Source: Pseudisothecium myosuroides (taxonomy: Eukaryota; Streptophyta; Bryopsida; Hypnales; Lembophyllaceae). From it: 64,000 nucleotides of DNA. The DNA lies in the NCBI GenBank assembly GCA_951799445.1, contig OX637289.1:46972264-47036263 (forward strand). Reading direction: 5' to 3'. Under the pieces are notes generated by a model, which ran no database searches, was not told the origin of the DNA, and saw only the letters and a program-made list of their open reading frames with translations. Position numbers and translations under genes: made by a program. Of this stretch, positions 59,770 to 64,000 are shown piece after piece; position 1 is the first letter of the stretch; each line of letters begins with the position of its first letter.

Positions 59770-60705
59770 ATTAAGGGTTAGTGTCTTTAGATTTTGATTT
59801 ATTTCCAGAGTATTAAGTGTATTTCTAAGGACCATTGTCAAATGAATGGTGAATTTTTTTTACATATTCATGCATGTTGTAGTCAAGGATGGAGTAATGA
59901 ACCCATTGAAATGTATGGAAGAAATTTCAGAAACTTTGATTTTCTAGATTGCAAGATATTTGCATTTAAAGTGAAGGAAACAAGTTGTTTGCACCTTGCT
60001 CGACTAAATTTTTCGGCTTTGAACCTTCATAACTTAAAACTTTTACTCTAATAATTTTGAATTTTGAATTTTGAATTTAAATAATGAAAAATTGAGTTGA
60101 GAGTCTAGGAAAAAAAATTCAACAAAACAAACACTTAGTTTTCACTCATCAAAAAACTGTTGAGTAGAAGTAGGTTCAAGATTGAAGGAAAATCTATATT
60201 GTCAATAGCTCTAATGTGGAATTGAAATACACTAATCTCAAAGGTGAGATTGTTCTAGAAAGAGATCTTAACCTTGTGAACCTTTTTGAAAAATTGTGAA
60301 AATTGAGTTAAGAATTGAAATGAATCCTACAAGTTATTTTTTTCAAAAAGATGCTCTAATTGCCCAAAAAATAAAATTGTCCATAACTTTCTCATAATGA
60401 ATCCAAATGAAATGAACCAAAGCTTTCCATGTAGATAAAAATATAATGTATATGAAACAAATTATCAAATTTTTTTATTTTAAGTTTTTTGAGTTTTTTT
60501 TCTGCCCGCCAACTAAAAAAGGGCTTTTGTGCCATAACTTTTACTCCCGGGCTCCGATTGAAATAAAAAATTTATTTTTGGAAACATAATGTGATATTCT
60601 ATCTTCTCACAAAAATTCAGAAAATCATAACAAATATTGAGATTGTAGGAGCTTGCCCAAAATCCATTTTGTCCTTAGAAGGGACAATGAGACTTTAGAG
60701 ATTAA
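59770..60705. mobile_element. TTAA-family element with decayed ends
   Basis: Interior follows 3007-3944 closely (GCAAGATATTTGCATTTAAAG, AGTAGAAGTAGGTTCAAGA, GATGCTCTAATTGCCC). The right end reads GACAATGAGACTTTAGAGA; the left end is not clear, near ATTAAGGGTTAGTG. Non-coding. Confidence 0.6.
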
Positions 60706-61845
60706 GGGGTTAAGCCTTAAAAGACACAACCCTATCACCAAGGTAATCAATAAAAAATAATCATATTCCTAAATGAATAGGTATATTCTTTATTTCTATA
60801 GTTTTCTTGAAAGTCATTCATTGGACACTTTAAGTCCTCACTGTCCTAATTGGATATACTTGTGCCGTAGGTACATGTATACTCAATACTTCTAGCAACT
60901 ATGCATGTTTATTATTATAAAAATTAAATTATTTCTATTGAATTTTATTGATTCAAGTACACTTTAACATGCATTATTTGGACACCACACAAATAAATTA
61001 CAAACTCTCAAAGTATAGTCCAAACCCCAACACTAGGCTTTCGCTCTCATGCTCTAAATATCTACATATTCTATTTTCAATATCTAGATTTTAGTGTCAT
61101 ATGTTACATTTGTTCCAAATGTAGGGTAATAACATCTAATTGTGACCATTTTGCAAAACTCTCCCATTTAAATTCTTGACTATAATTTACAACCTCCATA
61201 TATGAGAGTTTAGGATTGATTTTAGATACACCTATTTTCAGCTCTTTGGAAATTCATTGATTATTCATAATGCATTCTAAGAGTATTTAGAATTCTCAGT
61301 AATGGGAACCATGCTCAAATCCTTATTCAAAGGCATTTAGGTATTGTTACCTTGGGTGTTACATTTTGGGCATTGATGATTATGGATGCACATCAGTTGA
61401 GGTATGTGTATCCAACATGACACCCTACCATTGGTGCTCAATTAGTGTGCCTTCTTTGCATCTAATGTAGTAAAATTGTAAAAAAAGTGGAATTGGGTTT
61501 CAAAGGGGTGGAATTAAGTTGAATAGTCACTATTTTACAACTTTGAAGAAAACCTCCATGCTGTTTAAACACGTGGGCAAAGTTCCTTCTTTATTCTACC
61601 ATTTGAAGAGACGCTTTTGGTTTACCATTGCAACCATGTAGAGAGTCCACAAAACCACAATAAAATCCAAAAAGACAAAAATAGACCCTTTCTTGAGACA
61701 ACAATGAGAAGCTCTATATTTTTGTTTTCATCACCTTAATGTGTCTTTTTTCTTTTACTGGAAAATAAGTTGCCTGAAGTATATGTGAAAAAATCTCAAA
61801 TGTGCTGTTCTAAGGTAGGAATACCATAAATGGTGCGAGGCTCAT
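60706..61845. other. Intergenic, no gene seen
   Basis: The first ~150 bases match the sequence after 39371 and begin with a TTAA-type end (GGTTAAGCCTTAAAAGACAC). The rest is AT-rich with no recognised gene. Confidence 0.5.
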
Positions 61846-61917
61846 AAACGGTTACAATGTACATGCTCTTGTCATTTCATGGCATAAATGATGAGAGCAT
61901 GTATGTTGTAACCGTTT
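61846..61917. ncRNA. 72-nt near-perfect hairpin, microRNA-precursor-like
   Basis: The left arm (61846-61877, starting AAACGGTTACAATGTACA) and the right arm (61886-61917, ending TTGTAACCGTTT) can pair along all 32 positions: 28 Watson-Crick and 4 G-U pairs if the + strand is transcribed, with an 8-nt loop. This could be a microRNA or siRNA precursor, or a tiny foldback MITE. There is no promoter or expression evidence. Confidence 0.5.
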
Positions 61918-62025
61918 AAAGACCTAGCACCGTTTGTCTTTGGCTACCTTATTGCAACAATTTTTTTTTGTGAAATCCATCCGTCTAAATATGTGCAATG
62001 ACTAAAGGTTCCACAATGGGGATAC

Positions 62026-62307
62026 AAGTAGGTGGATACATCCAAAATTGCATTGTGCTTGAAATTGCCATCATCACTTTGTGCGCATCTCCAAAATTCA
62101 ATATGTGCGTATGTATGTTGAAAAAATGATTCATGAACATCTACCAAAAAAACTTTGACCCTTTGTAACTTTTGCGTACGGATTCCAAATGTTGTATTCT
62201 TTAGTGTGTTAGAACCTCCATTCCCTTCCCAACAAGAAAATATGAAATTTTGACTAGTAGTAACTAGGCACAATAGCAAAGAGTGTCGGTCTAGGGGTAC
62301 CCACCTT
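62026..62307. mobile_element. ~282-bp dispersed MITE-like element
   Basis: Starts AAGTAGGTGGATACATCC and ends GGGGTACCCACCTT. Interior matches 47358-47610 in the same orientation (AAAAACTTTGACCCTT, CCAACAAGAAAATATGAA). Immediately after it the sequence ACCTT is repeated (ACCTTACCTTACCTT). Non-coding. Confidence 0.7.
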
Positions 62308-63540
62308 ACCTTACCTTAAAGTAATTACACCTAACTTCAATCGCTTTCTAAAATCTCACAGCCTAGATCCTTGCCTAAAATGTACTTCCACTAGTCATGA
62401 GAGTCTATGGTTGGTTGTCCTGAATCCTATTTTCAACACTTTAAAATTTTGTAGTTTATTCACAGGGTGTCCAAAAAATGCATTCTAAGAGAATTTAGAA
62501 ACTCCTTTTGACTACCAAGACGACCCCACATAACATTCAATAGCCTTGAGAGGGGTTGCCTTTATCCTTCTTCAACTGTCATCTACAAAAATCCATCTTA
62601 AGTTTTCAAGAAGAGATTCATGTTGGAATTTATTATTAGAAGATACGATAGTTTGGACATACATGGGTCCACTTTCGATAAACCTTATTAGAAAGCATAG
62701 ACCATTCTATTTTGAGTTGCCCCTACTATTTGTCTCCTTTGTCAAAGATGGCAATCCATTAGCCCAATCACATGAAATTGTTGCACGTTTCCCTCTGCCA
62801 TGTCTTGTCAGCCCAGTTGTATAAAGGAATTTACTTTGCTGGTGTCAAAAAAATACTACTCTCTTTGTCCCACCAAAACCCTCCAAATCAGGCACAATTC
62901 TTGTCCCACTAAAAAGCCCCATTTTATGATTTTGACTGTTGAGTAAGCGTTGGCCGTGTTGAACAACCTCGTGGGGGCAAGTCAAGAGATCAGAGAGCAC
63001 TCCTCTCCTAGAAAACTTGGCCTTGCCCATAAAAGGCACCTTGTACTTGTTGTACTCCCTCAAATTGTAGTATTGATGATGAATTTGGTGACCACTTTGG
63101 CACTATGAAAATTTGTTCATGAAGTGGGCTAGGTATTTTTCTTGCAAGTATTTAAGTTGGAACAAATGTTTTTAGAATCCCATTGTTGCCACCAACCTTT
63201 AAATTGTCAAGAATGATGGAGCTGGTAGCATTCACAAACTATGTCCAAATATGATATTTTTCACATGGATTTTGAGTGCCTAAACGAAGGCGCCTAAGTT
63301 GGAGATTTTGCATAGATCTAAGGGATGGGTTGCTGGTTTTTGAATGCATGTATCACTAGTACAAAGACTAAAAATATAGTTAATCCCTCAGGGAGAAGCT
63401 TTTTAGAGTTTTTTAGTGGGATAGAGGGAGTATATCTTAACAAATGGTTGTCTCCTCGGGGAACAAAATGGATTTCGGACAGGCTCCTACGGTCTCAATA
63501 TTTGTTGTGCTTTTTTGAATTGTTTTGTGAAGATAGAGAA
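62308..63540. other. Intergenic, no gene seen
   Basis: Contains, at 62453-62520, the uninterrupted relative of the flanks of the element at 13728-14750. No convincing coding sequence; short frames lack motifs. Confidence 0.55.
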
Positions 63541-64000
63541 CCACATTAGCTTTCTGAAAATATAATTTTTATTTCAATCGGTGCCCGGGAGCACAAGTTA
63601 TGGTACAAAAACCTCAAATTTTAGTTCAACGGGCAAAAAATTACCTCACAAAAACTTTAAATTTAAATTTTTAAATTTTTTTTTTATATAGATTTTATTT
63701 TTATCTACATGGAAAGCTTTGATTCATTCCATTTGGATTTGTTATGCAAAAGTTATGGACAATCTTATTTTTCGGGCAATTAGAGCATCTTTTTGAAATA
63801 ATAACTTGTAGGATTCATTTCTGAACTCAATTTTGACAATTTTCAAAAAATAAAGTTTGACAAGGTTAAGATTTCTTGCTAGAACAATCTCACCCTTGAG
63901 ATTAGTATATTTCAACTCTATCTTAGAGCTATTAATGATTTAATTTTTCCTTCAATCTTGAACCTACTTCTACGTAACAATTTTTTAATAACTGAGTGAA
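63541..64000. mobile_element. TTAA-family element in reverse orientation, cut by the window end
   Basis: From about 63541 the sequence is the reverse complement of the right half of 59770-60705 and 3007-3944 (AGCTTTGATTCATTCCATTT, GGGCAATTAGAGCATCT, GAACCTACTTCTAC). Its other end lies beyond the window. Non-coding. Confidence 0.65.

Overview
The window is nuclear DNA of a green plant in the streptophyte lineage. Evidence is a CHASE-type hybrid histidine kinase, a plastid-type arogenate/prephenate dehydratase with a plant-like N-terminal extension, a plant-like PRP8 fragment, GT-AG introns of a few hundred to 1,600 bases, and plant-type CACTA and PIF/Harbinger elements. The CHASE domain is diverged from the seed-plant cytokinin-receptor consensus I remember, so I lean towards a non-seed plant (bryophyte, lycophyte or fern) or a close algal relative. 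I cannot name the species. Exons are GC-rich and the intergenic DNA is very AT-rich.

Four genes look intact. (1) A hybrid histidine kinase, + strand, 16461-25895: ten coding exons whose splice phases all fit, giving 1,093 residues. (2) A single-exon ADT/PDT, - strand, 33210-34484. (3) A four-exon type II membrane protein with a DUF1647-like glycosyltransferase-type domain, - strand, 49529-53463. (4) A single-exon DWNN plus RING protein of the RBBP6/PQT3/Mpe1 type, + strand, 54708-55718. They are spaced far apart and show no operon-like or pathway link.

Most of the remaining sequence is transposon-derived. Region 1-7.7 kb holds a non-autonomous CACTA element containing two large foldbacks, two elements flanked by TTAA, a small CACTA-like hairpin MITE, a tandem array, and a PCNA C-terminal pseudogene fragment. 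Region 7.77-12.07 kb is a 4.3-kb PIF/Harbinger-like element with a Myb-like ORF, a decayed DDE transposase, and, between them, an open reading frame carrying 176 codons of spliceosomal PRP8. Regions 12-15 kb, 26.9-30.3 kb, 44.9-47.2 kb and 56.5-64 kb are dominated by related AT-rich non-coding elements with ends reading CCCCTAAAGG...CCTTTAGGGG, flanked by TTAA (once TTTA). Smaller ~220-bp relatives are nested inside larger ones. A related empty site within the window supports duplication of the TTAA target.

The most unusual features are the TTAA-flanked element population, which resembles piggyBac target use in a plant; the PRP8 capture inside the Harbinger element; a probable GC-AG intron inside the codon following the phosphorylated His motif of the kinase; and several near-perfect hairpins that could feed small-RNA pathways. 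All calls are from reading the sequence; no database or alignment program was used.
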